Part shown: positions 14,952 to 23,239 of the stretch, in pieces
Numbering within the stretch: the first letter of the stretch is position 1
Layout of the letters: every line of letters begins with the position of its first letter
Assembly: GCA_963714035.1 (NCBI GenBank)
Contig: OY970224.1
Span: 930,001 to 994,000, forward strand
Length of the DNA stretch: 64,000 nt
Reading direction: 5' to 3'
DNA from: DATFVB01 sp963714035
GTDB lineage: Bacteria; Acidobacteriota; Thermoanaerobaculia; UBA5066; DATFVB01
Made by a program: the position numbers and the translations under genes
The notes under the pieces: generated by a model
Told to the model about the DNA's origin: nothing
Database searches by the model: none
What the model saw: the letters and a program-made list of their open reading frames with translations, nothing else

Positions 14952-15893
14952 CTACGGGCCCCCTTCGCGGGGGCCCTTTTTTTTGCGCGCGCGCGGGTGG
15001 AACTCGTCGTACACGGCGCGCAGGCGCGCCCGCGAGACGTGCGTGTAGATCTGGGTCGTCGCGATGTCGGCGTGCCCGAGCATCATCTGGACCGACCGGA
15101 GGTCCGCGCCGTGCTCGAGGAGATGCGTCGCGAACGAGTGCCGCAGCACGTGCGGCGAGATCCGGGCCCGGATGCCGGCCTTCCGGGCATATCCCTCGAT
15201 CAGCTGCCAGAAGCGCTGCCGGGTCATCGGCGCCCCCCGGCGGTTCAGGAAGAGGTGGGGCGAGCGCTTCGCGTCGAGCCCGGGCCGGGACTCGGCGGCG
15301 TAGCGCGCGATCCACTTCCGCGCGCCGCGCCCGACCGGCACGAGGCGCTCCTTGTTCCCCTTTCCGAGGACGAGGATCGTCCCGGAGCCGAGATCGACGC
15401 GCTCGGTCTCGAGCTTCACGAGCTCGGAGACGCGGAGCCCCGTCGCGTAGAGCGTCTCGAGCATCGCGCGGTCCCGTAGGCCGAGCGGGTCCGTCTCGTC
15501 CGGCGCGCCGAGGAGCGCCTCGACGTCCTCTCCCGACAGCGCCCGCGGCAGCATGGCCCACGTCTTCGGGTTCTCGACGTGGGCCGTCGGGTCGGAGTCG
15601 ACGATCCGCTCCCCCACCGCGAAACCGAAGAAGCCCCGGAGCGCCGAAATCAAGCGCGCGGCCGAGCGAGCGGAAAGCCCCGCGGTACGCCGCGCCTGCA
15701 GGTGCCGGACGACCTCGGCGCGACCCACGTCGGCGAGCGCGATCCTCCGCGCCGCGAGCCAGCGGCCGAATTCCCGGAGATCGCGCCCGTACGCCTCGAC
15801 GCTGCGCGGCGAAAGGCCGCGCTCGACGGCGAGGCGGTCGAGGTACGTCGGGAGATGCCGGTCGAGGAATTCGTCCGGGGCGTCCGCGCGCAT
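14952..15893 (-). CDS. xerD: Tyrosine recombinase XerD-like
   Basis: A 313-residue site-specific recombinase; XerC/XerD resolve chromosome dimers at dif. The N-terminal SAM-like core-binding domain covers ~1-100; the catalytic domain has Arg in ATGLRVSEL, Lys in GKGNKERLVPV, the HxxR box HVLRHSFATHLL, and the H/Tyr pair in LGHADIATTQIYTHV, all six expected residues. The family length fits. The last ten codons (KKKGPREGGP) are the complement of the SLH-gene terminator, so the two convergent genes share that DNA. It lies 19 bp behind the LeuA-like gene and is probably co-transcribed with it. XerC versus XerD cannot be separated with certainty. Confidence 0.9.
   Translation of the reverse strand: MRADAPDEFLDRHLPTYLDRLAVERGLSPRSVEAYGRDLREFGRWLAARRIALADVGRAEVVRHLQARRTAGLSARSAARLISALRGFFGFAVGERIVDSDPTAHVENPKTWAMLPRALSGEDVEALLGAPDETDPLGLRDRAMLETLYATGLRVSELVKLETERVDLGSGTILVLGKGNKERLVPVGRGARKWIARYAAESRPGLDAKRSPHLFLNRRGAPMTRQRFWQLIEGYARKAGIRARISPHVLRHSFATHLLEHGADLRSVQMMLGHADIATTQIYTHVSRARLRAVYDEFHPRARKKKGPREGGP
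14956..14984 (+). terminator. Rho-independent terminator of the SLH-protein gene
   Basis: An 8-bp perfect stem GGGCCCCC / GGGGGCCC with the loop TTCGC is followed by eight T residues, starting 24 bp after the SLH stop codon. The hairpin lies within the 3' end of the convergent xerD coding sequence. Confidence 0.9.
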
Positions 15894-15912
15894 GCCGCGC
15901 CGCTCGCCCGGT

Positions 15913-17175
15913 TCAGGAAACCGCGAGCGTCTTCGACGCCGCGGTCCGGCGGCAGATCTCGAGGATCTCCTCGTCGGTGAGCACCCGGTCGCTCGTCTTC
16001 GCCGCCTGGAAGATCGCCGAGACGACCTCCGGGATCGCCTCGATCCCGTGCTCGGAGAGCCAGTACACGACGTTCGATTCGCCCGACATCGGCCCGACTT
16101 CGATTTTCTGCCGGCGTCCGACCATCGCCGCCGGGACGCCCGAGTAGACGCGATCGGCGAGCCAGTCGTCCCCCTTGTGGCGGGCCTTGATGATCGCCGC
16201 GGCGTGGACGCCCGTCCCGGTGCGGAAAGCGTCCTTCCCGACGATCGGATAGTTGTCGGTCAGCGGCACGCCGGTCGCGTCGGAAATCGTCCGGCAATAG
16301 CGCGAGAGCGCCGTGAGATCCCGGTCGATCCAGCCGAGGAGCTGCAGGTTGACGAGGAGCTGGTCCATCGGCGTGTTGCCGACCCGCTCGCCGATCCCGA
16401 GGCCCGTGCCGTGGACGCGGTGCGCTCCCGCCTCGAGGGCGGTGATCGAGTTCACGACGCCGAGGCCCCGGTCCTGGTGGCCGTGCCAGTCGACCTTGAC
16501 CTCGGGAGCGGTCTCGTCGACGAGAGCGCGGGTCCAGGAGACGAGCGCCCGCACGCCGTCCGGAGTCGCGTGCCCGACCGTGTCGCAGACGCAGACCCGC
16601 GAGGCGCCCGCCCGGATCGCGGCCGTGAAGAGCCTTCGCAGGTCGTCGGGATGCGAGCGCGTGGTGTCCTCGGTGACGTACATGATCGGCAGACCCTCGC
16701 GCACGCAGAGCGACACCGCGTCCTCGGTCAGGCGGAGGATCTTGTCGATCGACCAATCCTCGGCATACTGGCGGATCGGAGAGGAGCCGATGAACGCGTG
16801 GACCTCGATCGAGAGGCCGTATTTCTGGGAGATCTCCACGATCGGAAGGATGTCCGAGGCGACGGTCCGCGCCGCGCACGTCGGCCGAAGGCGCATCCCG
16901 GTCGTCGCGATCTCCTGCACGATGCGCGACACGTCGCGGACGACGTGCGGCCCGGCGCCCGGGAGTCCGACGTCGGCGACGTCGACCCCGAGCGCATCCA
17001 TCAGGTGCAGGATCTCGAGCTTCCTCTCGATCGAGGGGGTGCGCACCGAGGGCGACTGCAAGCCATCTCGCAGGGATTCGTCGTCGAGCTCGACGGGAAG
17101 AAAGAACGGCCGCGCCGACCGCTCGGATCGGTTCCAGTCGTAGATCAGCTCCGATTCGGAGGGATACGACGCCAT
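15913..17175 (-). CDS. 2-isopropylmalate synthase / homocitrate synthase-like (HMGL superfamily) enzyme
   Basis: A 420-residue DRE-TIM aldolase-family enzyme that condenses an acyl-CoA with a 2-oxo acid. The entry motif reads LDDESLRDGLQ, followed by PIVEIS, VTEDTTRSHP, VCDTVGHATPDG and the metal-site HGHQDRGLGVVNSITALEAGA plus VHGTGLGIGERVGN. It lacks the long C-terminal LeuA regulatory dimer domain, so it resembles the shorter homocitrate/citramalate group; the exact substrate is open. The ATG at 17175 is preceded by TAAAAT with a 6-nt gap (leaderless). xerD follows after 19 bp. Confidence 0.8.
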   Translation of the reverse strand: MASYPSESELIYDWNRSERSARPFFLPVELDDESLRDGLQSPSVRTPSIERKLEILHLMDALGVDVADVGLPGAGPHVVRDVSRIVQEIATTGMRLRPTCAARTVASDILPIVEISQKYGLSIEVHAFIGSSPIRQYAEDWSIDKILRLTEDAVSLCVREGLPIMYVTEDTTRSHPDDLRRLFTAAIRAGASRVCVCDTVGHATPDGVRALVSWTRALVDETAPEVKVDWHGHQDRGLGVVNSITALEAGAHRVHGTGLGIGERVGNTPMDQLLVNLQLLGWIDRDLTALSRYCRTISDATGVPLTDNYPIVGKDAFRTGTGVHAAAIIKARHKGDDWLADRVYSGVPAAMVGRRQKIEVGPMSGESNVVYWLSEHGIEAIPEVVSAIFQAAKTSDRVLTDEEILEICRRTAASKTLAVS

Positions 17176-17181
17176 CTGCCT

Positions 17182-17187
17182 ATTTTA
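17182..17187 (-). promoter_or_regulatory. -10 element (TAAAAT), leaderless start of the LeuA-like gene
   Basis: TAAAAT on the minus strand ends 6 nt before the ATG at 17175; the six bases between (aggcag) are too close to the ATG to serve as a normal ribosome binding site plus spacer. Confidence 0.45.
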
Positions 17188-17262
17188 GCCCGTATCGGTT
17201 CTTCCCTTTCGCGCCCCCCGTCCGGGAGACCATTCTTCCTCCCGATCTGCCCGGCGCCCGGC

Positions 17263-18519
17263 TCAGGCGGGAGGAGCCTGCGGCGCCGCGCCGGGACGCT
17301 TCGAGAACCGGCGATCGAGCGCATAGGAAAGAAAGAAGAGCCTGTTCCAGAGGCGCCCGACGAAGGGAAGCTCCTCGTGCCCGCCGGCGAGGACGGATGT
17401 CACCGCGCGGAGCATCCGGTCTGACGGCGCAGGCGTGCAGAAGGTCTTCATGAACTCCGGATCGTAGAACGCCTCGACATACCGGCGGAAGACATCGAGG
17501 AGTCGCGCGGTTTCCCTCTCGTACCTCGCGAAGTCGCCGCGGCGCGGAGCACGGCGGCGCCCGAGGGCCCGCACGATCGCGACGGAGGCCTTCTCCCCCA
17601 TCGCCATCGCGAGAAAAACTCCCGTGGAAAACGTCGGGTCGAGGAACCCGGCGGCGTCCCCCACGAGCGCCCATCCGTCTCCCGAGAACCGGCGGGACCG
17701 CCAGGAAAAGTCGGAAGCCCCCTGCACGTCGGAGCTGCGCTCGGCCCCGTCGAGCACGAACCGCATCGCCGGCGATCCGCGAAGGAGCTCTTCGAGGAGC
17801 GCCGCCGGGTCCCGCGCGCGGCCGCGCGCCTTGTCGGGCTCGAAGACGGCGCCCACGCTCGATCGGCCGTCCGAAAAGGGGATGTGCCAGTACCAGACGT
17901 CGTCGTGAACCGGCAGGAGGATGTCCCCCGGGCGCGCCTCGGGGTGCTGCCGGGCGCCCCGATAGTGCGCAAACAGCGCGGCCCGGCGCATCCTCGGGTA
18001 GGGAACCCGAAGCCCGAGCGGTCCCGGGAGAATGGCCGCTCCGCCCGACGCGTCGACGACCATCCGGGACCGGATCTCTTCCGTTTCTCCGTTCCGCCCG
18101 ACCGCCTCGACACCCACGGCCCGGCCACCTTCGAAGATCACCCGCCGGACCTCGACACCGTGGCGGACCTCGGCTCCGGAATTCCGGGCGTGATCGAGCA
18201 CCATCGCGTCGAATTCCGCCCGGGGCACCTGGTAGGCGGAAGCATGGTTTTCGTCCCAGCCGTGCCCGAAGGTCACGGTCCGGACGCCGCCGATTCCCTC
18301 CGCGAGAAAGGTCGCGCCCCGCTTGATCTGAAAATTCGCCGCGCGGATCCTTTCGCCGACGCCCAGCCGGTCGAGCAGGGGCAGCTGATACGGCAGGAGC
18401 GATTCACCGATCCGGAACCGGGGAAAATCCAGTTTCTCGAGAACGAGGACGTCGACTCCGGCGCGAGCGAGGAACCCCGCCGTCGCGCCTCCCCCCGGGC
18501 CCCCGCCGATCACGACCAC
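17263..18519 (-). CDS. FAD-dependent oxidoreductase of the halogenase / geranylgeranyl-reductase type
   Basis: A 418-residue flavoprotein. The N-terminus is the GxGxxG nucleotide loop VVIGGGPGGGATAGFLARAG, then RIGESLLPYQLPLLDRLG, and a second FAD motif GWALVGDAAGFLDPTFSTGVFLA. Residues ~215-220 read WYWHIP, matching WxWxIP, which is diagnostic of flavin-dependent halogenases. It may halogenate, hydroxylate or reduce a hydrophobic substrate; the true reaction is unknown. The GTG at 18519 sits right at the FAD strand. A CTG at 18534 behind GGAAGGG would add LSERG and could be the real start. It is divergent from the LpxL-like gene, with overlapping -10 boxes. Confidence 0.72.
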   Translation of the reverse strand: MVVIGGGPGGGATAGFLARAGVDVLVLEKLDFPRFRIGESLLPYQLPLLDRLGVGERIRAANFQIKRGATFLAEGIGGVRTVTFGHGWDENHASAYQVPRAEFDAMVLDHARNSGAEVRHGVEVRRVIFEGGRAVGVEAVGRNGETEEIRSRMVVDASGGAAILPGPLGLRVPYPRMRRAALFAHYRGARQHPEARPGDILLPVHDDVWYWHIPFSDGRSSVGAVFEPDKARGRARDPAALLEELLRGSPAMRFVLDGAERSSDVQGASDFSWRSRRFSGDGWALVGDAAGFLDPTFSTGVFLAMAMGEKASVAIVRALGRRRAPRRGDFARYERETARLLDVFRRYVEAFYDPEFMKTFCTPAPSDRMLRAVTSVLAGGHEELPFVGRLWNRLFFLSYALDRRFSKRPGAAPQAPPA

Positions 18520-18575
18520 GCCGCGCTCGCTCAGATCGTCCCTTCCCCCGCCGCGGCGGGCCGATGCGCCGCGGA

Positions 18576-18585
18576 ATTCTATAAT
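18576..18585. promoter_or_regulatory. Overlapping divergent -10 boxes (TATAAT forward, TAGAAT reverse)
   Basis: On the plus strand TATAAT (18580-18585) ends 6 nt before the TTG start of the acyltransferase, so its mRNA should be leaderless. On the minus strand TAGAAT (18576-18581) would start the flavoprotein mRNA with a leader of about 35 nt carrying a GGAAGGG site. The two hexamers overlap, so the promoters may exclude one another. Confidence 0.55.
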
Positions 18586-18591
18586 CGGCCC

Positions 18592-19530
18592 TTGTCAGAT
18601 TCGTCGGCATCGGCCCGCGCGCGAAAGAAGTGGGTCAGCCACGGCCTCTCGAACGCCGTCGTCTACGGCGGTCTCCACTACGGGGCGCGCTGGCTTCCCC
18701 TTCCCGTTCTGCACGGAATCTCGCTCTTCGGGAACTCGCTGGCGGTCGCCTTGATGCGAGGAACGCTCCAGGGGCTGGAGGATAATTTCCGGCGCGCGCT
18801 CGGCGCCTCGCCCGCCGAGGCGCGACGGCTCGCGCGGCGCGTCTTCTTCGAGTACGGCAAGGCGACGATCGACATCTGGCGGATGCGGAGCGACGCCTTC
18901 TCCCCGCGGATCACGACGTTCGACGAGGACGCGGCGCTCCTCGCCCAACTCCGGTCCGGGGGAAAGGGGTTCCTGCTCGTGACGGGGCACATCGGCAACT
19001 GGGAAATGGGCGCCGTGACCCTGCGCGGCCACGGGATCGTCCCGGCGGTCGTCGGCCAGCCGGAGCTCGATCCGCACGTCCATTCCATGCGGCAGCAGCT
19101 CCGGGACCGGCTGGGGGTCGAGTCGATCGACATCGGCTCCTCGATGGCCACCGCGTTCCGGGTGCGGGAGGCGATCGAGAAGGGCCGCGCCGTCGCTCTG
19201 CTGGTCGATCGCGCCTATCCGGAGGACCAGGTGACCGTGCCCTATTTCGGCCTCCCGACGCCCTTCCTGCGGTCGCCGGCGCTTCTCGCGCGATACTGCG
19301 ATTGCGAGCTCGTCTCCGGATTCTTCCTGCGCAACCGCGATGGGAGCTACCGAAACGTGTGGGGAACCCCGCTCCGGGCGGATCGCTCGCTTTCCCCCGA
19401 CGAGGATGCGTTTCGCGTCATGAGCCAGGTCGCCGCGGAGCTCGCGGGCGCCGTCCGCGCGCACCCGACCCAGTGGTACAACTTCTACCGGTTCTGGGAC
19501 GATGCCGCGGGCCTCTCCCACTTGCCGTAG
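18592..19530 (+). CDS. LpxL/HtrB-family lysophospholipid/lipid A acyltransferase
   Basis: A 312-residue inner-membrane acyltransferase that would add a secondary acyl chain to a lipid A precursor or related lipid. It has an N-terminal membrane-anchoring segment (NAVVYGGLHYGARWLPLPVL), the catalytic HX4E-type motif TGHIGNWEMGA near residue 125, and LLVDRAYPEDQVTVPYFG with the later RSPALLAR, all as in LpxL. The TTG at 18592 is chosen because it immediately follows the -10 region and begins MSDSSASARARKKW. The last 46 bp overlap the convergent radical SAM gene. Homologues outside LPS synthesis exist, so the lipid target is inferred. Confidence 0.83.
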   Translation: MSDSSASARARKKWVSHGLSNAVVYGGLHYGARWLPLPVLHGISLFGNSLAVALMRGTLQGLEDNFRRALGASPAEARRLARRVFFEYGKATIDIWRMRSDAFSPRITTFDEDAALLAQLRSGGKGFLLVTGHIGNWEMGAVTLRGHGIVPAVVGQPELDPHVHSMRQQLRDRLGVESIDIGSSMATAFRVREAIEKGRAVALLVDRAYPEDQVTVPYFGLPTPFLRSPALLARYCDCELVSGFFLRNRDGSYRNVWGTPLRADRSLSPDEDAFRVMSQVAAELAGAVRAHPTQWYNFYRFWDDAAGLSHLP

Positions 19531-20753
19531 ACGAAGTTCCCGCAGCACCGGTTGCAGATCGGCAGCGGCTCCCGGGCGAGCTTCTCGCGAAATCTCCCCG
19601 CCTTCTCGCCGGTCCAGATCTCGCGAAACGGCTGCTTCCGGACGTTGCCGATGAAGTAGTCGGGGAAATCGCCGCAGAAGCAGACTTCCCCGTCCGGTTC
19701 GATCTGGGCGAAATACCAGGCGACCGGACAGAGGTTGTGCCCGAACGTCTGCCGGAAATCGGAAAAGTACTCCGGGACCTTCTCGGCCGGCACGTCGGGA
19801 ACGAACGACGTCCACGCCCGGCCACGTGCGGAATCGAGGAATCGGCGGCGCTTCAAGCCCTTCAGCAGCCGGACAAGGCTCGTCATCTGCTCGGCCTTTC
19901 CCGCCCCCGTCTTCGCCCAGTCGAAATCGAAGCCCTTCCACGAGTCGCCTCCGACTCCGAAGGTGTCCTTCATCACCGATTCGTACTCGGCGCCCGCTTC
20001 CTTCGGAACGAACCATCGGAGACCGACGTTGATCGTGTCGAGAGGCAGGGCGCGAAGCGCTTCCACGGCGGCCGGCGCTTCGCCGATGTTCAATTCGGTG
20101 ATCGGGAAGATGGCGATCTGCATCGGGAGGGCCGTGCGGAGCCGGCGGCGCCACTCGGCGACGGCTCGCACTCCCGCCTCGGCCTTTTGATACGCATCCG
20201 GCTGCCCGCGAATCCGGTTGTGAAGCTCCGGGGGCCCGTCGATCGAGACGGCGATCAGGTCGATTCCGGCCTCGACGAGGTCCCGGGCGCAGGATTCGAG
20301 CCGCCCCCCGTTGGTGATCACGGTGCACGTCAGGCCCCGCGCCTTGATCTCGCGCACGAGCGGAAGAATGTCCGGATACAGCAAGGGTTCTCCGCCGAAG
20401 AGGCTGACGATCGGGCGCGACGGCGCGAGCTCGTCGAGGAGCCGGACGTAGTCGGCAAGCGCCAGCTGGCGCCTGGCGCCGATCAACTCGCGGATGCGCG
20501 AGCGCTCCTGTTCGCCGTCGGTCGCGGAGGCAGACGCTCCGCTCCGATAGATCCCCGTGTCGCCCCACTGGCCGCACATCTTGCAGCGCAGATTGCACAG
20601 GTTGGTCACCCGCAGCTGCACGAAGGTCGGCATCGGAAGGTTCGCGGCGCCGGGCGCCGCGAGGTGCGCCTCGACCGCCTTTCGTCCCGCGCGCATCCGG
20701 CCCAGATGCCGGCGGGCGAAGCCCGCGAGCCGGATGCCCCGGGAAAAGCTCAC
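19485..20753 (-). CDS. Radical SAM/SPASM-type protein
   Basis: A 422-residue radical S-adenosylmethionine enzyme. The 4Fe-4S motif CX3CX2C is CNLRCKMC at about residue 59, followed by VSLFGGEPLLYPDI and ITNGG (SAM-binding strand). The C-terminal third has further cysteines (NLCPVAW, CFCGDF, CNRCCGN) of the SPASM kind that bind auxiliary clusters. Such proteins act on peptides or small molecules; the substrate is unknown and no precursor peptide gene is visible. Translation starts at the GTG at 20753, overlapping the enoyl-CoA hydratase stop (GTGA). Its 3' end overlaps the convergent acyltransferase by 46 bp. Confidence 0.83.
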   Translation of the reverse strand: MSFSRGIRLAGFARRHLGRMRAGRKAVEAHLAAPGAANLPMPTFVQLRVTNLCNLRCKMCGQWGDTGIYRSGASASATDGEQERSRIRELIGARRQLALADYVRLLDELAPSRPIVSLFGGEPLLYPDILPLVREIKARGLTCTVITNGGRLESCARDLVEAGIDLIAVSIDGPPELHNRIRGQPDAYQKAEAGVRAVAEWRRRLRTALPMQIAIFPITELNIGEAPAAVEALRALPLDTINVGLRWFVPKEAGAEYESVMKDTFGVGGDSWKGFDFDWAKTGAGKAEQMTSLVRLLKGLKRRRFLDSARGRAWTSFVPDVPAEKVPEYFSDFRQTFGHNLCPVAWYFAQIEPDGEVCFCGDFPDYFIGNVRKQPFREIWTGEKAGRFREKLAREPLPICNRCCGNFVYGKWERPAASSQNR

Positions 20754-21526
20754 TTTCCTTCGAACCGGGCGGGGCGCTTCTCGAGGAAGGCGTTCATCCC
20801 CTCGCGCATGTCGTCCGTGGACGCGCACACGCCGAACAATGTCGCCTCGAGCTCGAGGCCGTCCTCGAGGGGAAGATCGAGCCCGTTGTGGATCGCGTCC
20901 ATCGTGAACGCGACCGCGAGGGGCGCGTTGCCGAGGATCTTCGCGGCGAGCTCGCGCGCGGCGGCGAGCGCCTCGCCCGCCGGAACGACCCGGTTGACGA
21001 GGCCGATCCGGTGCGCTTCGGCGGCGGTGATCGGCTCGCCGGTCAGGCAGATCTCCATCGCGCGTCCCTCTCCGACGATCCGCGCGAGACGCTGCGACCC
21101 GCCGTATCCCGGAAGGATTCCGAGCTTGACCTCCGGCTGTCCCAGTTTCGCGTTTTCCGAGGCGACGCGGAGCGTGCACGCGAGCGCGAGCTCGCAGCCG
21201 CCGCCGAGCGCGAACCCGTTGATCGCCGCGATCACCGGCTTGCCGAGACCCTCGAGCCGGGAAAGGACCGCCTGCCCGCGCAGCGCGTGGGCCCGCCCGC
21301 TCACCGGGGTCATCGTCGCGAGCTCGGCGATGTCCGCGCCGGCGATGAACGCCTTCGGACCCGCGCCCGTGACGATCATGGCGCCGACGGAGTCGTCGGA
21401 GCGGGCTCGAACGGCCGCCGCGTCGAGCTCCTCGAGCACCTGCGCGTTGAGCGCGTTCATCTTCTCGGGACGGTTGACGGTCGCCGTCAGGATCCGATCG
21501 GCGACTTCGATCTCGACGAGAGCCAT
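20750..21526 (-). CDS. Enoyl-CoA hydratase/isomerase
   Basis: A 258-residue crotonase-family enzyme that hydrates trans-2-enoyl-CoA to 3-hydroxyacyl-CoA. The oxyanion-hole strands are AFIAGADIAEL (residues ~60-70) and NGFALGGGCELALAC (~105-120), and the catalytic glutamates lie in QPEVKLGILPGYGG. The length is normal. The ATG at 21526 follows a GGAGG site. It lies in a run with DinB-like, 3-hydroxyacyl-CoA dehydrogenase and, farther upstream, thiolase genes, so a fatty-acid or butyrate-type pathway is likely. Confidence 0.92.
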   Translation of the reverse strand: MALVEIEVADRILTATVNRPEKMNALNAQVLEELDAAAVRARSDDSVGAMIVTGAGPKAFIAGADIAELATMTPVSGRAHALRGQAVLSRLEGLGKPVIAAINGFALGGGCELALACTLRVASENAKLGQPEVKLGILPGYGGSQRLARIVGEGRAMEICLTGEPITAAEAHRIGLVNRVVPAGEALAAARELAAKILGNAPLAVAFTMDAIHNGLDLPLEDGLELEATLFGVCASTDDMREGMNAFLEKRPARFEGK

Positions 21527-21537
21527 GGGGGCCTCCG

Positions 21538-22035
21538 CTAAGCGGGCCCCTCGTCCGCGCTCGGTCCGTAGATCGACGGAACCGGAACGTCGAGGAGCCG
21601 CAGGTAGACCGACATCTGTCCGCGATGATGGATCGCGTCGGAGAGCAGGAAGAGACGGAGCATCGCGACCCGCGGAAGCGTGCGCAGCGGCTTCCCCTGC
21701 GCCAGAAAGCTCCAGTCGCCGATCGCCGCGGCGTCGTCGAGGCGTTCCATCGCCGCTCGCGCCGCCGCGCATCCCGCGTCGAACGTGGCGAGGAGCTCCT
21801 CCGTCGAGGAGGGCGCCGCAAACGGCGAGAAGCCTTCGAGCGCGAAGCCTCCTTCCCCGGCGATGCCGGCGGTCCAGCCCGGCGCGTTCGCCAGCCACGC
21901 CGCGAGACGGCCGAGCGTCATCGATTTCGGGTGCGGCTGCCAGCCGGAGCGGTCGAGCGGGACCCTCTCGAGCACCCGGCGGGTGACCGGCGCTTCCTGC
22001 TCGAGCTCGCGGGCGAGGGCGTCAACGAGCCGCAT
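21538..22035 (-). CDS. DinB-family protein
   Basis: A 165-residue four-helix-bundle protein of the DinB/YfiT type, a superfamily that includes metal-dependent thiol transferases. The recognisable parts are the N-terminal LERVPLDRSGWQPHPKSMTLGRLAAWLAN helix pair and the C-terminal metal-site helix LSDAIHHRGQMSVYLRLL with two histidines. The role in the cell is unknown. The gene overlaps the upstream dehydrogenase by 14 bp and is followed by the hydratase after 11 bp, so it is within the same operon. Confidence 0.82.
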   Translation of the reverse strand: MRLVDALARELEQEAPVTRRVLERVPLDRSGWQPHPKSMTLGRLAAWLANAPGWTAGIAGEGGFALEGFSPFAAPSSTEELLATFDAGCAAARAAMERLDDAAAIGDWSFLAQGKPLRTLPRVAMLRLFLLSDAIHHRGQMSVYLRLLDVPVPSIYGPSADEGPA

Positions 22036-22903
22036 CGGCTTCCCGGCGGTTCCCCTTCTCGTCGTACCGGTAGAATCCCCGGCCCGTCTTCCGGCCGTAC
22101 ATCCCCGCGAGGACCATCTTCTTCATGAGCGGCGGGGGCGCGAAGCGTTTCTCCCGGTATTCGTGGAACATTATCTCGCTGATGTAGTACGCGGTGTCGA
22201 TCCCGACGAAATCGAGGAGCGTGAAGGGTCCCATCGGATAGGCGCATCCGAGCTGCATCCCTTTGTCGATGTCCTCCACCGATCCCACCCCTTCTTCGAG
22301 CGCCCGGATCGCGTCGAGCAGGTACGGAACGAGGAGCCGGTTGACGATGAATCCGGAATTGTCGCGCGCCGCGATCGGCTCCTTGCCGAGCGACTGCGCG
22401 AACGCGAAGACCGCCTTCTGGGTCTCCGCCGAGGTCAGGATCGTCTGGACGACCTCGACCAGCTTCATCACCGGCACCGGATTGAAGAAATGCAGCCCCG
22501 CGAAGCGGTCGGGCCGCTTCGTCGCCATCGCCATCTCGATGATCGTCAGCGACGACGTGTTCGAGCAGAAGATCGTTTCCGGCTTGCAGGCGCGGTCGAG
22601 AGTGCCGAACGTCTCCTTCTTCAGGTCGAGGTTCTCGACGATCGCCTCGAGGATGACGTCGCAATCCTTCAGCTCCTCGAGCGAAGTCGTCCCGGAGAGC
22701 CTCCCGCCGATCGCGTCGCGGTCCGCCGCCGAGAGCTTTCCCTTCTCGACCGCCTTCGCGAGCGACCCGTGCAGGCGATCCATCCCTTTCTTCAGAAAAC
22801 CTTCGTCGACTTCTCGCACGACCGTGGCGTAGCCCGCTTTCGCGCAGACTTCCGCGATCCCCGAGCCCATCAGACCGCACCCCAGGACGCCGACTTTCTT
22901 CAT
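22022..22903 (-). CDS. hbd: 3-hydroxybutyryl-CoA dehydrogenase
   Basis: A 293-residue NAD(P)-dependent enzyme that oxidises 3-hydroxyacyl-CoA or reduces acetoacetyl-CoA. The N-terminus is the dinucleotide loop VGVLGCGLMGSGIAEV; the catalytic His is in LHFFNPVPVMKLVEVV, with the partner in ARDNSGFIVNRLLVPYL and the conserved CAYPMGPFTLLDFVG. The length matches the single-domain butyrate type. It overlaps the small upstream gene (ATGA) and the DinB gene downstream. Together with thiolase and crotonase genes it gives three of the four steps between acetyl-CoA and crotonyl/butyryl-CoA. Confidence 0.94.
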   Translation of the reverse strand: MKKVGVLGCGLMGSGIAEVCAKAGYATVVREVDEGFLKKGMDRLHGSLAKAVEKGKLSAADRDAIGGRLSGTTSLEELKDCDVILEAIVENLDLKKETFGTLDRACKPETIFCSNTSSLTIIEMAMATKRPDRFAGLHFFNPVPVMKLVEVVQTILTSAETQKAVFAFAQSLGKEPIAARDNSGFIVNRLLVPYLLDAIRALEEGVGSVEDIDKGMQLGCAYPMGPFTLLDFVGIDTAYYISEIMFHEYREKRFAPPPLMKKMVLAGMYGRKTGRGFYRYDEKGNRREADAAR

Positions 22904-23223
22904 CCGTTCTCGCTCCTGCCGCCCGAATCGCCTTCCGGAACCGGCGCATCATAACCGAACGATTCCCCGCAGAAATCGCGGAGCGACAGCTCCGGCGAGA
23001 AAGACGAGCCCGGGAACGCGTACATCGGGGAAGACGGCGAGCGCATCACCCACCCGCGATCGATCCAGAGGGTGACGAGCTCCGAGAAGAGCGCCGCGTC
23101 GCCGAGCGCCGCGCCGACGGCGGAGAGATCGCCGAGCCCCTTCGCCGCGAGCTGCCGGCGGAAGTCTTCCACGGCCGCGGTGCGGACCGGGAAGTCGAGC
23201 AGGCGGGAGCTCAGCTCGGTCAC
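22900..23223 (-). CDS. Small protein of unknown function, first gene of the hbd operon
   Basis: A 107-residue acidic protein (MTELSSRLLDFPVRTAAVEDF...) with no signal peptide, membrane segment or motif I recognise. Its stop overlaps the hbd ATG (ATGA). The GTG at 23223 follows a TATTAT -10 box by 7 nt, so it is probably read from a leaderless mRNA and sets the start of the whole operon. An effect on fatty-acid metabolism is suggested only by position. Confidence 0.65.
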   Translation of the reverse strand: MTELSSRLLDFPVRTAAVEDFRRQLAAKGLGDLSAVGAALGDAALFSELVTLWIDRGWVMRSPSSPMYAFPGSSFSPELSLRDFCGESFGYDAPVPEGDSGGRSENG

Positions 23224-23230
23224 GGCCCGA

Positions 23231-23236
23231 ATAATA
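23231..23236 (-). promoter_or_regulatory. -10 element (TATTAT), leaderless start of the hbd operon
   Basis: TATTAT on the minus strand lies 7 nt before the GTG at 23223 with no ribosome binding site between. The adjacent 23240-23396 is a dispersed repeat. Confidence 0.5.
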
Positions 23237-23239
23237 CAC

